A DNA stretch of 64,000 nt. It comes from Clostridia bacterium. GTDB taxonomy: Bacteria > Bacillota_A > Clostridia > Oscillospirales > CAG-272. The DNA lies in NCBI GenBank assembly GCA_017467205.1, contig JAFTSQ010000015.1:62001-126000 (forward strand), read 5' to 3'. The number at the start of each line of letters is the position of its first letter. Within the stretch, counting starts at the first letter, position 1. The notes under the pieces were generated by a model. It was not told the DNA's origin and did not search any database. It was given only the letters and a program-made list of their open reading frames with translations. This document shows positions 34,868 through 44,207 of this stretch, piece after piece. Position numbers and translations under genes: made by a program.

Positions 34868-34991
34868 GGTTGTAATCGATAATTTAACACGGTGGTGGTC
34901 GTGAGTTTGGAATTTGAAAACAAATGTTTACATTTGCGCTTTAACGATACGACGGATGCTTTTTAGGATTTGCTAAAATTTTTGAAAACTC

Positions 34992-35020
34992 TTTACTTTT
35001 TCGCGCCTTTGTGCTATAAT
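34992..35020 (+). promoter_or_regulatory. Promoter of the nrdR-rsgA operon
   Basis: TTTACT (34992-34997), a 17-bp spacer, then TATAAT (35015-35020), 38 bp before ATG 35058. No NrdR box pair is recognised here. Confidence 0.65.
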
Positions 35021-35057
35021 ATTTTAATAATATACGCAAAAATTAAGGAGATTGACT

Positions 35058-35549
35058 ATGAAATGTCCCGCGTGCAACCACTCCGACTCGCGAGTTCTTG
35101 ATTCTCGTCCTGTCGAAGACGGTGCAAGCATAAAGCGCAGGCGCGAGTGCCCCTCTTGCGGAAAGAGATTCACGACCTACGAGGTCGTTGATACCGTGCC
35201 TATCGCAGTTATTAAGAGAGACGGTCACCGCGAGTTCTTCGATAAGCATAAGCTGATGCTCGGCATTGAGCGCGCCTGCCAGAAAAGACCTGTTTCGGCA
35301 GAGGCGGTAGCGAACGCTATCGAGCTTGAGCTTCAGAACTCAATAGTCGCCGAGATAAGCTCGACCGACATCGGCGAGATGGTGCTTGCAAGGCTTCGCG
35401 AGATGGACATAGTTTCATACATTCGCTTTGCCTCGGTTTACCGCGAGTTCCGCGATATTGATTCCTTCGTATCCGAGATTAACTCGCTGAACCGCCAGAA
35501 AAAGCGCCGCGCACCTAAGAAAAGTGAGGGGGACGGAGCAAATGATTAA
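35058..35549 (+). CDS. nrdR: Transcriptional repressor NrdR
   Basis: A 163-residue protein; ATG 35058 follows AAGGAG. A zinc ribbon (C3, C6, C31, C34) leads into RRRECPSCGKRFTTYE, then an ATP-cone (VIKRDGHREFFDKHKLMLGIERACQKRPV). NrdR senses ATP/dATP and represses ribonucleotide reductase operons at NrdR boxes. No nrd genes are in the window. It overlaps yicC by eight bases, so it heads the long operon running to rsgA. Confidence 0.96.
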   Translation: MKCPACNHSDSRVLDSRPVEDGASIKRRRECPSCGKRFTTYEVVDTVPIAVIKRDGHREFFDKHKLMLGIERACQKRPVSAEAVANAIELELQNSIVAEISSTDIGEMVLARLREMDIVSYIRFASVYREFRDIDSFVSEINSLNRQKKRRAPKKSEGDGAND

Positions 35550-36429
35550 GAGTATGACCGCCTTCGGCAGAGCAAAGCTTGAGGGCGAGGCAAGAGATAT
35601 CACGGTTGAGATAAAGAGCGTCAACTCCCGCTTCTTCGACTGCAACGTGAAGATGCCGAGAGCCTACCTCTTCCTCGAGGAGAGAATCAAGTCCTACGTG
35701 CAGAAAAAGGGAATTGCGAGAGCGAAGGTGGACGTTTTTCTGACTATTGATAACCACACCTCCGACGTATCAAGCCTTGAACTTGACGAGCAGTACGCCG
35801 CATCCTACGTGGCGGCTCTCAAAAAGCTCTCTGAAAGGTTCTCGCTCCCGAACGATATAACCACGATGTCCGTCGCGCGCAACTTCGACGTCTTCAAGTG
35901 CGAGCGCGCTGAAGCGGATATGGAGGAGGAATGGTCGGCTATAAGCGCCGTGCTTGACGAGGCGCTCGCATCGCACACCGCGATGAGAGAGGCGGAGGGC
36001 GCGCGTATCTTTGCCGATATCACGGCAAAGCTTGAGAACGTCAGAGCAATCTCCGACGAGGTTGAGAAGATTTCCGAGAGCGACACCGTCGGTTATCGCG
36101 ACCGCCTTGAAGCAAGGCTTCGCGCAATACTTGCAGACAACGTCGTCACCGTTGACGAGAGCAGGCTTCTTACCGAGTGTGCGCTCTGGGCTGATAAGAT
36201 AGCTATTGACGAAGAACTCGTCAGGCTTCGCTCGCATTTTAACGCATTCTACGATATAGCAAATCTTAAAGAGCCCTCCGGCAGAAAGCTTGATTTCCTT
36301 CTCCAAGAGCTCAACCGCGAAACCAATACGATAGGCTCAAAGGCGAACAACGCAAAAATCGCAAGACTCGTCGTTGATATGAAGGGCGAGCTTGAAAAAA
36401 TCCGCGAGCAGATACAGAATATAGAGTAA
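35542..36429 (+). CDS. YicC/YloC-family endoribonuclease
   Basis: A 295-residue protein. ATG 35542 ([33 protein letters not shown]) has AGGGGGACGGAG ahead of it and overlaps nrdR. The N-terminal YicC-like and C-terminal DUF1732 domains are both complete; the latter ends [40 protein letters not shown], the diagnostic C-terminus. E. coli YicC is an endoribonuclease that promotes small RNA turnover. Confidence 0.93.
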   Translation: MIKSMTAFGRAKLEGEARDITVEIKSVNSRFFDCNVKMPRAYLFLEERIKSYVQKKGIARAKVDVFLTIDNHTSDVSSLELDEQYAASYVAALKKLSERFSLPNDITTMSVARNFDVFKCERAEADMEEEWSAISAVLDEALASHTAMREAEGARIFADITAKLENVRAISDEVEKISESDTVGYRDRLEARLRAILADNVVTVDESRLLTECALWADKIAIDEELVRLRSHFNAFYDIANLKEPSGRKLDFLLQELNRETNTIGSKANNAKIARLVVDMKGELEKIREQIQNIE

Positions 36430-36442
36430 GGCGGTGTCGCTT

Positions 36443-36712
36443 ATGAAATTCATAAACATCGGATTTGGCAATATGGTGTGCGCCAATCGCATAGTCGCTA
36501 TAGCCTCACCGGATTCCGCCCCCGTCAAAAGACTCGTGCAGGACTCCAAGGAGGACGGTAGAGCAATTGACGTATCCTGCGGCAGACGCACGAGGTCGGT
36601 TATAATAACCGACTCCGACCACGTCATTCTCTCCGCAATACAGGCGGAAACGATAATAAACAGACTCGCAGACGACACTCAAGCGCTTGAGAGCGAAGAG
36701 GAAGCAGAGTAA
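36443..36712 (+). CDS. remA: RemA-family (DUF370) regulatory protein
   Basis: An 89-residue protein. ATG 36443 ([31 protein letters not shown]) follows AAGGCGGTG; the frame from 36434 adds three residues without a site. The sequence [38 protein letters not shown] is diagnostic of RemA/YlzA, a DNA-binding activator of biofilm matrix and osmoprotection genes in Bacillus. Its place between yicC and rpoZ is conserved in Firmicutes, though gmk is missing here. Confidence 0.94.
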   Translation: MKFINIGFGNMVCANRIVAIASPDSAPVKRLVQDSKEDGRAIDVSCGRRTRSVIITDSDHVILSAIQAETIINRLADDTQALESEEEAE

Positions 36713-36746
36713 ATTTTCATCGAATAAGATAAAAGAGGAGATAAAT

Positions 36747-37013
36747 ATGATTTACCCAACCATTGACGAACTTACCAAAGGCAATTTCAACCGCTACGAG
36801 CTCGTAGTGGGAGTTGCAAAATGCGCGCGTATAGTAACCGACGAGTACGTTGCTATGAGAGCAGAGGCGCAGAAGATGATAGACAATCACGAAACCGACA
36901 AGCCTCTTTCCGCCCTTATCGATCCGGAGTATAAGGACAACAAGGCGGTAAAGATAGCTATCGCAGACCTTAACGGCGGCAGATTCAAGATGTACCGCCC
37001 CTCCGAGAACTAA
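36747..37013 (+). CDS. rpoZ: DNA-directed RNA polymerase omega subunit
   Basis: An 88-residue protein; ATG 36747 follows GAGGAGA. MIYPTIDELTKGNFNRYELVVGVAKCARIV matches the omega fold, where a short N-terminal segment and the helix with R-Y-x-L-V-x-x-x-A-K-x-A-R clamp the beta-prime C-terminus. A second helix (KPLSALIDPEYKDNKAVKIAIADLNGGR) is in place. It directly follows remA because the guanylate kinase gene that normally lies between them is absent. Confidence 0.93.
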   Translation: MIYPTIDELTKGNFNRYELVVGVAKCARIVTDEYVAMRAEAQKMIDNHETDKPLSALIDPEYKDNKAVKIAIADLNGGRFKMYRPSEN

Positions 37014-37038
37014 AAAACGACGAAAGAGGTGATACGGA

Positions 37039-39291
37039 ATGTACTGTGAGATATATCTTATTGACGTGCCGTATCATATCGACCGCCCGTTTGACTACGA
37101 GGTCCCCGAGTCGCTTCTTCCGAGAGTAAAGCGCGGTGCGCTCGTGCGCGTTCCGTTCGGTCGGGCGAACAGGCTTCGCGTGGGCGTGGTCGTTTCGGTC
37201 GGAAAAGAGCTGACCGATATAAAGACGAAGCCCGTGCATTCGGTCCTTGACGACCGATTCTCATTAAGTGAGGAGATGCTCGGGCTCTGCTTGTTTTTGA
37301 AGGAATACACTCTATGCACCTTTGGTGAGGCGGTCAGAACGGCTCTGCCCCCCGGAGCCTTTTCCGAAAATCTCAATATCAAGTATTCACGCACCTGTAT
37401 CTTGAACGTGGATGAGAGCGAGCTTGCATCTCACCTCTCCGGCGAGATAAAGCCAAAGCTTCGCAGCGAAGGGCAAAAGAGCGTTCTTCGCTACCTCTCG
37501 GGCATAAAAAGCGCGGATTACTCGCTAGTAACGGCGCTTCCGGGCGTTGATTCTACGCATATCCGCGCGCTTGAAAAGCGCGGGCTTATTCGCATAAGCG
37601 AGAGCGAGAGTATAAGAAACCCTTACGCCGCCTACGCCAAGGAGCGCGACACGGCAGAGATAGCCTTGAGCCGTGCGCAGAGTGCGGCTTATGAGAGGAT
37701 AGAGTCGCTATGTGATTCCGACAAGGCGGAGGCAGTTCTCCTTTACGGAGTAACGGGCAGCGGAAAAACCAAGGTAATAATGAAAACCATCGACAAGGTT
37801 ATAGCCGACGGCAAAACGGTTATAATGATGGTTCCCGAAATATCTCTGACTCCCCAGACCGTCGGCATCTTTTGTAAGCGCTACGGCGAGCGAGTCGCGG
37901 TCATTCATTCGGCGCTCTCGCAGGGCGAGCGGCTTGATGCGTGGCGCAGGATAAAGCGCGGCGACGTCGACCTCGTTATAGGAACTCGTTCGGCGGCGTT
38001 TGCCCCGCTTGAGAACATCGGAATGATAGTTATTGACGAGGAGCAGGAGCACGCCTACAAGTCCGAGAGCAATCCGAAATATCACGCGAAGGATATTGCC
38101 GCATACAGATGCGGAAAGCATAACGCTCTGATGCTTCTTGCCTCGGCAACCCCGTCGGTCGAGAGCTTTTATAAGGCAAAGTGCGGAATCTATAACCTCG
38201 TAACGCTGAAGGAGCGCTACGGTGGAGTCAGGCTTCCCGATGCCGTTATAGTAGATATGCGCGAGGAGCTTCGCCTCGGCAACACCTCGCCCGTCAGCGA
38301 CCGTCTTGCAAGGTCGCTCGAGTCGGTCAGGGAAGCGGGCGAGCAGGCGATACTCTTCCTTAACAGGCGCGGATACAGCAGTCAGATAAGCTGCAAAAAT
38401 TGCGGTGAGGTCATCACCTGTCCGCGATGCTCGGTGTCACTGACGCATCACACAGACAAAAGCGGCGGCAAGCTGCTCTGCCACCTTTGCGGCTACTCGC
38501 AGGGTGTGCCGAGGACCTGCCACACCTGCCAAAGCGACAAGCTTTCCTACCTCGGCTTCGGAACGCAGAAGGTCGAGGGCGAGATGGAGAAATATTTTCC
38601 TGATATGACGCTTATGCGTATGGACGCGGATACCACGGGCGGAAAGCTTGACTACGACCGTATGACCGAGGCGTTCAGGCGCGGCGAGGCGGATATCCTT
38701 CTCGGCACGCAAATGGTCGCGAAGGGTCACGATTTCCCGCGAGTCACCCTCGTCGGCGTTATGCTTGCCGACACGTCGCTTTACGTCAGCGATTTCCGCG
38801 CCGCCGAGCGCACCTTCTCGCTCTTGACGCAGGTTATAGGAAGGGCGGGGCGCGCGGCTGATAAGGGCGTCGCGGTTATACAGACCTATTCGCCCTCAAA
38901 CGATATAATCCGTCTTGCCTGCAGTCAGGATTACGATAAATTCTACGAGGCGGAAATAGCTCTTCGTAAGGAGCTTTCCTATCCGCCGTTTTGCGATATA
39001 GTTCAGCTGACGCTGACCTCCGAGGATGAAAAGGCGCTCTTCGGCGCAACCAAGGCTCTCGCCGATTCGGTCAAGGCAAAGCTTTCTGGCGAGTACTCGA
39101 AGCTGCCGTTCTTGGTGTTCGGACCGTTTGAGGCGCAGGTCTATAAGCTGAACCAAAAATACAGAATGAGAATGGTTATAAAGTGCAGGCTCAATAAAGA
39201 GAGCCGCTCTCTTTTCCATAAGCTTTTGTGCGAGTTCTCCGACGTGCGAGGTGTAACGCTCGCTGTCGACCTCAACCCGCTCAGCGTTTGA
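37039..39291 (+). CDS. priA: Primosomal protein N' (replication restart helicase PriA)
   Basis: A 750-residue 3'-5' DNA helicase; ATG 37039 follows AAAGAGGTG. It has the N-terminal 3'BD domain (YDVPYHIDRPFDYEVPESL-type region), Walker A YGVTGSGKTKV, motif II VIDEEQEHAYK, and motif VI near QVIGRAGRAADKG. A zinc-binding insertion carries CKNCG, CPRC, CHLCG and CHTC. Motif II reads DEEQ rather than the DEEH of E. coli and B. subtilis. It reloads DnaB/DnaC at stalled forks. The coaBC gene that usually precedes priA in Firmicutes is not here. Confidence 0.96.
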   Translation: MYCEIYLIDVPYHIDRPFDYEVPESLLPRVKRGALVRVPFGRANRLRVGVVVSVGKELTDIKTKPVHSVLDDRFSLSEEMLGLCLFLKEYTLCTFGEAVRTALPPGAFSENLNIKYSRTCILNVDESELASHLSGEIKPKLRSEGQKSVLRYLSGIKSADYSLVTALPGVDSTHIRALEKRGLIRISESESIRNPYAAYAKERDTAEIALSRAQSAAYERIESLCDSDKAEAVLLYGVTGSGKTKVIMKTIDKVIADGKTVIMMVPEISLTPQTVGIFCKRYGERVAVIHSALSQGERLDAWRRIKRGDVDLVIGTRSAAFAPLENIGMIVIDEEQEHAYKSESNPKYHAKDIAAYRCGKHNALMLLASATPSVESFYKAKCGIYNLVTLKERYGGVRLPDAVIVDMREELRLGNTSPVSDRLARSLESVREAGEQAILFLNRRGYSSQISCKNCGEVITCPRCSVSLTHHTDKSGGKLLCHLCGYSQGVPRTCHTCQSDKLSYLGFGTQKVEGEMEKYFPDMTLMRMDADTTGGKLDYDRMTEAFRRGEADILLGTQMVAKGHDFPRVTLVGVMLADTSLYVSDFRAAERTFSLLTQVIGRAGRAADKGVAVIQTYSPSNDIIRLACSQDYDKFYEAEIALRKELSYPPFCDIVQLTLTSEDEKALFGATKALADSVKAKLSGEYSKLPFLVFGPFEAQVYKLNQKYRMRMVIKCRLNKESRSLFHKLLCEFSDVRGVTLAVDLNPLSV

Positions 39292-39306
39292 TAGAAAGGA
39301 TACGAT

Positions 39307-39762
39307 ATGGCAATCTTGAAAATAGTAAAATTCGGCGACCCGATGATAAGAAAGGTCAGCCGCCCCGTTGAAGAGATAACCCCGAGAATACTCACTCTTC
39401 TTGACGATATGACCGAAACTATGCGTGCGGCAAACGGATGCGGACTTGCCGCAGTGCAGGTCGGAGTTTTGCGCAGGGTAGTGGTAATAGAGGTTGAGGA
39501 GGGCGTCGTCTACGAGATGATAAACCCCAAGATAGTAGCCTACGCCGGCGTGCAGGAGGAGAGCGAGGGCTGTCTTTCGAACCCCGGTCAGTACGGCATA
39601 ACCAAGCGCCCGCGAGCAGTAACGGTCCGCTATACCGACAGAACGGGAAAGGAGTGCGAGCTGAACGGCAAGGACCTTTTGGCGCGTGCCATCTGTCACG
39701 AGTGCGACCACCTCGACGGCAAGCTTTATACCGACGTTCAGATTCGTCCCTTGGAGGACTGA
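39307..39762 (+). CDS. def: Peptide deformylase
   Basis: A 151-residue Fe2+ metallohydrolase that removes the formyl group from nascent chains. ATG 39307 follows GAAAGGA. All three signature motifs are intact: GCGLAAVQVG (GxGLAAxQ), EGCLSNPG (EGCLS, metal Cys) and CHECDHLDG (HExDH, two metal His). It lies four bases upstream of fmt. Confidence 0.97.
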   Translation: MAILKIVKFGDPMIRKVSRPVEEITPRILTLLDDMTETMRAANGCGLAAVQVGVLRRVVVIEVEEGVVYEMINPKIVAYAGVQEESEGCLSNPGQYGITKRPRAVTVRYTDRTGKECELNGKDLLARAICHECDHLDGKLYTDVQIRPLED

Positions 39763-39765
39763 CGG

Positions 39766-40698
39766 ATGAGAATACTCTTTATGGGCACGCCCGAGATTTC
39801 GGCGCTCGCCCTTAAGCAGCTGATAGCCGACGGTAAAAATATAGTCGGCATAGTAACCCGCGAGGATAAGCCGCGCGGCAGGGGAAACGTTATGACCCCC
39901 ACCCCCGTGAAGCTTTTAGGCGTGGAAAACGGCATTCCCGTCATAACGCCGAGGAGCTTGAAGGAAGAGTCCTTTCAGGAGTTTTTGACCGCCACATCCC
40001 CCGAGCTGATAGTCGTCGTGGCATACGGTAAAATACTACCGCGCGAGGTGCTCGAATACCCCCAAAACGGTTGTATTAATCTTCACGTTTCGCTTTTGCC
40101 GAAGTATAGGGGAGCTGCCCCTATGCAGCGCGCGATAATGGCGGGCGAGAGGGAAACCGGCGTCACGGTAATGTATATGAACGAGGGGCTCGACACGGGC
40201 GATATAATAGCCGCCGAGAGCTTCCCGATAAGCGCGGATGATGACTTTGAGGCTATCCACGACCGCTCAGCCGTGGTTGGCTCGGCTCTCCTTTCACGGA
40301 CGGTTGACGCAATAGCGAACGGCACGGCGAAAAGAGTGCCGCAGGACGACTCGCAGGCAACCTACGCCGCAAAGATTGAAAAGGCGGATTGCAGGGTGGA
40401 CTTCACGAAGGACGCGCGCGAGCTCGACTTTATGATAAGGGGCGTTACCCCAATCCCCGGCGCATTTGCCTACCTCGGCGGTAAAATGATAAAAATCTGC
40501 CGCGCAACCCCCACCGATAAGTCGGGCGCGTGCGGCGAGGTCATAGGGCTTAACTCCTCAAAGGACGGCTCAATCCTCATAGCCTGCGGCAAGGGCTCGC
40601 TCTCCGTAAGCTCTCTTATCCCTGAGGGAAAGGGAAGAATGAGCGCGGCGGACTTTATCCGCGGCAGAAAAGTAAATCTTGGAGATGTCTTTGAATAA
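39766..40698 (+). CDS. fmt: Methionyl-tRNA formyltransferase
   Basis: A 310-residue enzyme that formylates initiator Met-tRNA with 10-formyl-THF. ATG 39766 follows GGAGG. It starts MRILFMGTPEISALALKQL; the catalytic region is INLHVSLLPKYRGAAPMQRAIMAGE, followed by ETGVTVMYMNEGLDTGDII. The C-terminal OB domain begins near residue 205 (IPGAFAYLGGKMIKI). It overlaps rsmB by 14 bp. Confidence 0.97.
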   Translation: MRILFMGTPEISALALKQLIADGKNIVGIVTREDKPRGRGNVMTPTPVKLLGVENGIPVITPRSLKEESFQEFLTATSPELIVVVAYGKILPREVLEYPQNGCINLHVSLLPKYRGAAPMQRAIMAGERETGVTVMYMNEGLDTGDIIAAESFPISADDDFEAIHDRSAVVGSALLSRTVDAIANGTAKRVPQDDSQATYAAKIEKADCRVDFTKDARELDFMIRGVTPIPGAFAYLGGKMIKICRATPTDKSGACGEVIGLNSSKDGSILIACGKGSLSVSSLIPEGKGRMSAADFIRGRKVNLGDVFE

Positions 40699-42010
40699 AA
40701 TGGACGTGCTTAATATAGCCTACAAGCTCCTTCGCGACTACGAGTCGTCGGGAAAGTACGTGAACCTTTCGCTCTCCTCTCATATAGCCGACGGCTTGAC
40801 CGACGAGGAGCGCTCACGGGTCACCCTTCTCCTTTACACCACAGTCGAGCGAAAGCTGACCTACGACTACTATATCGCCGCGCTCACCAAGCGACCGGTG
40901 GACAAGCTCTCGGATAGCGTGCGCGACGCGCTCCGCCTAGGGCTTTGTCAGCTTCTCGATATAGACAATATTCCCGACTATGCGGCGGTAAACGAGAGCG
41001 TGAAGCTCGTAAAGATGCCGCACGAAAAGCGCTTCGTTAACGCAGTTCTTCGCGAGGCGGCAAGAAACAAGGGCTCGCTCCCTCTGCCCGACAGAAAGAA
41101 AAACTGTGCGCGCCATCTCTCGGTTTACTATTCCTACCCCTTGTGGATGGTTAAGCGCTTCATATCGCTTTTCGGCGAGGAGGAGGCGGAGTTGCTTCTT
41201 TCTTCAATGAATGAGAAAAAGCCGCTCACCCTCGCGGTCAATACCACGAAAATCACGCGCGACGACTTTATCGCGCGTCTCGGCGAGCGCGGCGTCAGCG
41301 CAAGGGCAACCGAGCATTCGAAAATAGGTGTCCGCCTTGATGCGAGCCTGCCGCCGAAAAGGCTTTTCGGATATGACGAGGGCTGCTTTTTCGTTCAGGA
41401 CGAGGCAAGTCAGATAGCCGCCGCCGTCCTCGACCCAAAGCCAAACGACGTGGTGATAGATACCTGCGCCGCCCCCGGCGGTAAAAGCTTTTCAGCGGCG
41501 ATACTTTCGTCTGACGGGGCGACAATTTATTCCTTTGATATTCACGAAAGCAAAATGTCCTTGATAAAGGACGGTGCCGCTCGCCTCGGTCTGTCTTCAA
41601 TCCGCGCCTCCGTGCGCGACGGCGAGCACCCCGACGAGTCGCTCTTCGGCTTGGCGGACAAGGTTGTGTGCGACGCTCCCTGTTCGGGTCTTGGCGTTAT
41701 TTCCAAAAAGCCCGACCTCCGCTATAAGAGCGAGGAGAGCATAAAGGAGCTCCCCGCGCTTCAGCTCTCGATTTTAGCGGCAAGCGCGAAATACCTCAAG
41801 GTCGGTGGCGAGCTCGTATATTCGACCTGCACGGTTCTGCCCGAGGAAAACGGCGAGGTGATATCAGCCTTCCTTGAAGGTCACGCGGAGTTTATCCCGC
41901 AGGACTTTTCTGTGGGAGGGAAGAGCTCCTGCGGTGGTGCGCTTCAGCTTTTGCCGCAAATGGACGGAACAGACGGCTTCTTTATTGCAAAATTGAGGAA
42001 GGTTAAATGA
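40685..42010 (+). CDS. rsmB: 16S rRNA m5C967 methyltransferase RsmB
   Basis: A protein of about 441 residues. The N-terminal NusB-like domain (residues 1-145) contains AVNESVKLVKMPHEKRFVNAVLRE. The SAM-binding methyltransferase has DTCAAPGGKSFSAA (motif I), VVCDAPCSGLGVI with the PC catalytic cysteine, and YSTCTVLPEENGEVI with the second cysteine. The start is uncertain: ATG 40685 is given, but GGAG at 40681 is better spaced for TTG 40691, and ATG 40700 is possible. It overlaps fmt upstream and rlmN downstream (ATGA). Confidence 0.93.
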   Translation: MSLNKMDVLNIAYKLLRDYESSGKYVNLSLSSHIADGLTDEERSRVTLLLYTTVERKLTYDYYIAALTKRPVDKLSDSVRDALRLGLCQLLDIDNIPDYAAVNESVKLVKMPHEKRFVNAVLREAARNKGSLPLPDRKKNCARHLSVYYSYPLWMVKRFISLFGEEEAELLLSSMNEKKPLTLAVNTTKITRDDFIARLGERGVSARATEHSKIGVRLDASLPPKRLFGYDEGCFFVQDEASQIAAAVLDPKPNDVVIDTCAAPGGKSFSAAILSSDGATIYSFDIHESKMSLIKDGAARLGLSSIRASVRDGEHPDESLFGLADKVVCDAPCSGLGVISKKPDLRYKSEESIKELPALQLSILAASAKYLKVGGELVYSTCTVLPEENGEVISAFLEGHAEFIPQDFSVGGKSSCGGALQLLPQMDGTDGFFIAKLRKVK

Positions 42011-43080
42011 CTGAAAACAAGATAGATCTTTATTCGATGCTCCCCTCGGAAATCGAGGAGCTGCTCGTCGGCTGGGGCGAGCAGAAATTCAGGGCGAAGC
42101 AGATATTCACTTGGCTCTCCCGCGGCGCATCAATAGATGAAATGACCAATATCTCGAAGCCCCTGCGCGAGCGCCTTTCTGCCGAAACAATTGACACGCT
42201 CCCCCGCGTCGAGCAAAAATTGACCTCAAAAATCGACGGAACGGTCAAGTATCTCTTCAAGCTCCACGACGGCGCTTGCATAGAGAGCGTCTTTATGCGT
42301 TATAAGCACGGCAACACCCTCTGTATATCCAGTCAGGTCGGATGCCGTATGGGCTGCCGCTTCTGCGCATCCACGATAGGCGGCAAGGAGCGCGATCTTC
42401 TCCCCTCTGAGCTTATCGGTCAGATAATAGCCGCAGAGCGCGACAGCGGCGAGAAGATATCCAACGTCGTTATGATGGGTATCGGCGAGCCGCTTGACAA
42501 TTACGGCAATGTGATAAAATTCCTTCGCCTCGTCAATATCGAGGGCGGACTCAATATCGGCTACCGTCATATCTCACTCTCCACCTGCGGCGTCGTGCCG
42601 AGGATAAAGGAGCTTGCAGGCGAGGAGTTCCCGATAACCCTCTCCATCTCGCTCCACGCGGCAAACGACGAGAAGCGCTCGGCAATAATGCCGATAAACA
42701 ATAAATGGAATATAGACGAGCTTCTTGACGCTTGCGTCTATTACTATAAAAAAACCTCGCGCCGCATATCCTTTGAGTATACGCTCATTCGCTCGAAAAA
42801 CGATACCGAGGAGGACGCGCGCGAGCTTGCCACCCGTCTTAAAGCCGCTTTTCGCGGCACGGGTGCGCCCATTCACGTAAATCTCATCCGCGTAAACGAG
42901 GTAGAGGAAACCGGCTTTACAAAGCCGAGCACCGAATGGGCAAATTCATTTTTGAAGCTGCTTGAGCGCTACGGCGTAACCGCAACTCTGCGCCGCAGAC
43001 TCGGCACGGACGTTAACGCCGCCTGCGGACAATTAAGGCGCTCGCATAAGAAAAACGACGAAAAAGAGGAAAGACTTTGA
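42007..43080 (+). CDS. rlmN: 23S rRNA/tRNA A2503/A37 methyltransferase RlmN
   Basis: A 357-residue radical SAM methyl synthase; ATG 42007 overlaps the rsmB stop. The cluster motif is CRMGCRFCAST; the second motif VMMGIGEPLDNYGNV and the C-terminal LRRRLGTDVNAACGQL, holding the methyl-carrying cysteine, are intact. It makes 2-methyladenosine in 23S rRNA and some tRNAs. In many Firmicutes PrpC and PrkC genes follow; here rsgA follows directly by overlap. Confidence 0.96.
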   Translation: MTENKIDLYSMLPSEIEELLVGWGEQKFRAKQIFTWLSRGASIDEMTNISKPLRERLSAETIDTLPRVEQKLTSKIDGTVKYLFKLHDGACIESVFMRYKHGNTLCISSQVGCRMGCRFCASTIGGKERDLLPSELIGQIIAAERDSGEKISNVVMMGIGEPLDNYGNVIKFLRLVNIEGGLNIGYRHISLSTCGVVPRIKELAGEEFPITLSISLHAANDEKRSAIMPINNKWNIDELLDACVYYYKKTSRRISFEYTLIRSKNDTEEDARELATRLKAAFRGTGAPIHVNLIRVNEVEETGFTKPSTEWANSFLKLLERYGVTATLRRRLGTDVNAACGQLRRSHKKNDEKEERL

Positions 43081-44003
43081 TTTTAACCAAAGAAGGAAAG
43101 GTAGTTAAGGGCCTCGGCGGACTTTACGAGGTTCGCGTGCACGAGGGCGAAAATATAGAAAAGTACAGCGTTCGTGCAAAGGGCTCGCTTCATAGGGACG
43201 AGGAAAAGCTGCTTGTCGGGGATAACGTATTGCTGTCGGTTGACACCGATATACCCGACGGTGTCGTTATATCCGAAATCCTCCCTCGCCGCAATTCTCT
43301 TATAAGACCGAGTATGGCGAATCTTGATACGCTTTTTGTCGTCCTCGCGGCAAAAAAGCCATCGCCCGTTCTTGAAACTGCCGATAAGCTTATTGCCATA
43401 GCCGAGTATAACTCAATAGCCCCCGTCGTCGTTATCACCAAGGGCGATATTGACGCTTCGGCGGCGAACGAGTACGCGCGAATATACGAAAGAGTCGGCA
43501 TACCCACCTTCGTCACCTCCTCGCAGTCTGGCGAGGGTATAGCCGAGCTTTCCGAATACATAGCAGGGGTGGTAAAGGACGGTGCTACCGCCGCCTTTTC
43601 GGGCGCGTCCGGCGTCGGAAAAAGCACGCTGATGAACGCCCTCTTCCCAAGCCTCTCGCTTGCCACGGCGGATATCTCGCATAAGATAGAGCGCGGCAGA
43701 CACACCACCCGTCACGTCGAGCTCTTTGACCTCGGCACAGGCTTCCTTGCCGACACGCCTGGATTTTCTCTTATAGACTTTGAAAGATTTGATTTCTTTT
43801 CGCTCGACTCGCTCGAGTCCACCTTCCGCGAGCTTTCCCGCTATCGCGGAAAGTGCCGCTATTCCGACTGCTCTCACGTTGGAGAGTCGAGCGCCGAGTG
43901 CGCGGTAGCGCGCGCCGCCGAGTGCGGAGATATCGAGCAAACGCGCCTTGAATCCTACCGTTCTATATATAAGACGCTGAAGTCGAAAAATAATTATACC
44001 TAA
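43077..44003 (+). CDS. rsgA: Ribosome small subunit-dependent GTPase RsgA
   Basis: A 308-residue circularly permuted GTPase of 30S maturation. TTG 43077 overlaps the rlmN stop (TTGA) with AGGAAAG ahead. An N-terminal OB fold is followed by G4 VVITKGDID, G1 GASGVGKSTLMNALFP, G3 DTPGFS, and a C-terminal zinc finger with CRYSDCSHVGESSAEC. It ends the operon; no prpC, prkC or rpe is present around it. Confidence 0.95.
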   Translation: MILTKEGKVVKGLGGLYEVRVHEGENIEKYSVRAKGSLHRDEEKLLVGDNVLLSVDTDIPDGVVISEILPRRNSLIRPSMANLDTLFVVLAAKKPSPVLETADKLIAIAEYNSIAPVVVITKGDIDASAANEYARIYERVGIPTFVTSSQSGEGIAELSEYIAGVVKDGATAAFSGASGVGKSTLMNALFPSLSLATADISHKIERGRHTTRHVELFDLGTGFLADTPGFSLIDFERFDFFSLDSLESTFRELSRYRGKCRYSDCSHVGESSAECAVARAAECGDIEQTRLESYRSIYKTLKSKNNYT

Positions 44004-44018
44004 AATTTCAAAAAGGTA

Positions 44019-44047
44019 TTGACAAACGAAAAAAAAGAGTGTATAAT
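44019..44047 (+). promoter_or_regulatory. Consensus promoter of rplJ-rplL
   Basis: TTGACA (44019-44024), exactly 17 bp, then TATAAT (44042-44047). It is a perfect sigma-A promoter, as expected for ribosomal protein genes. Confidence 0.9.
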
Positions 44048-44053
44048 ATGTCC

Positions 44054-44182
44054 GTTATCCTAAGACAGCAGGTTCCGGTAAAAGCGCAAGCTTTCCTGCC
44101 GAGGTGCGACAGTTAATAATTTTAGTATAATTCTGTCCTTTCTCGGTAGTGGTGCTATGCCTATCCGGAAAGGATTTTTTAT
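44054..44182 (+). ncRNA. Ribosomal protein L10 leader
   Basis: The 150-base untranslated region between the promoter and rplJ contains the conserved L10-leader elements: an internal hairpin region with GCAGGTTCCGG...TTCCTGCC (about 44068-44100), a bulged segment with TGCGAC, and a late stem TCCTTTC/GAAAGGA (about 44139-44176) followed by TTTTTTA. In Firmicutes the L10(L12)4 complex binds this RNA and triggers termination at the final hairpin, giving feedback control of L10 and L7/L12. Confidence 0.8.
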
Positions 44183-44207
44183 TTGAAATAATTATGGAGG
44201 TGAAACA

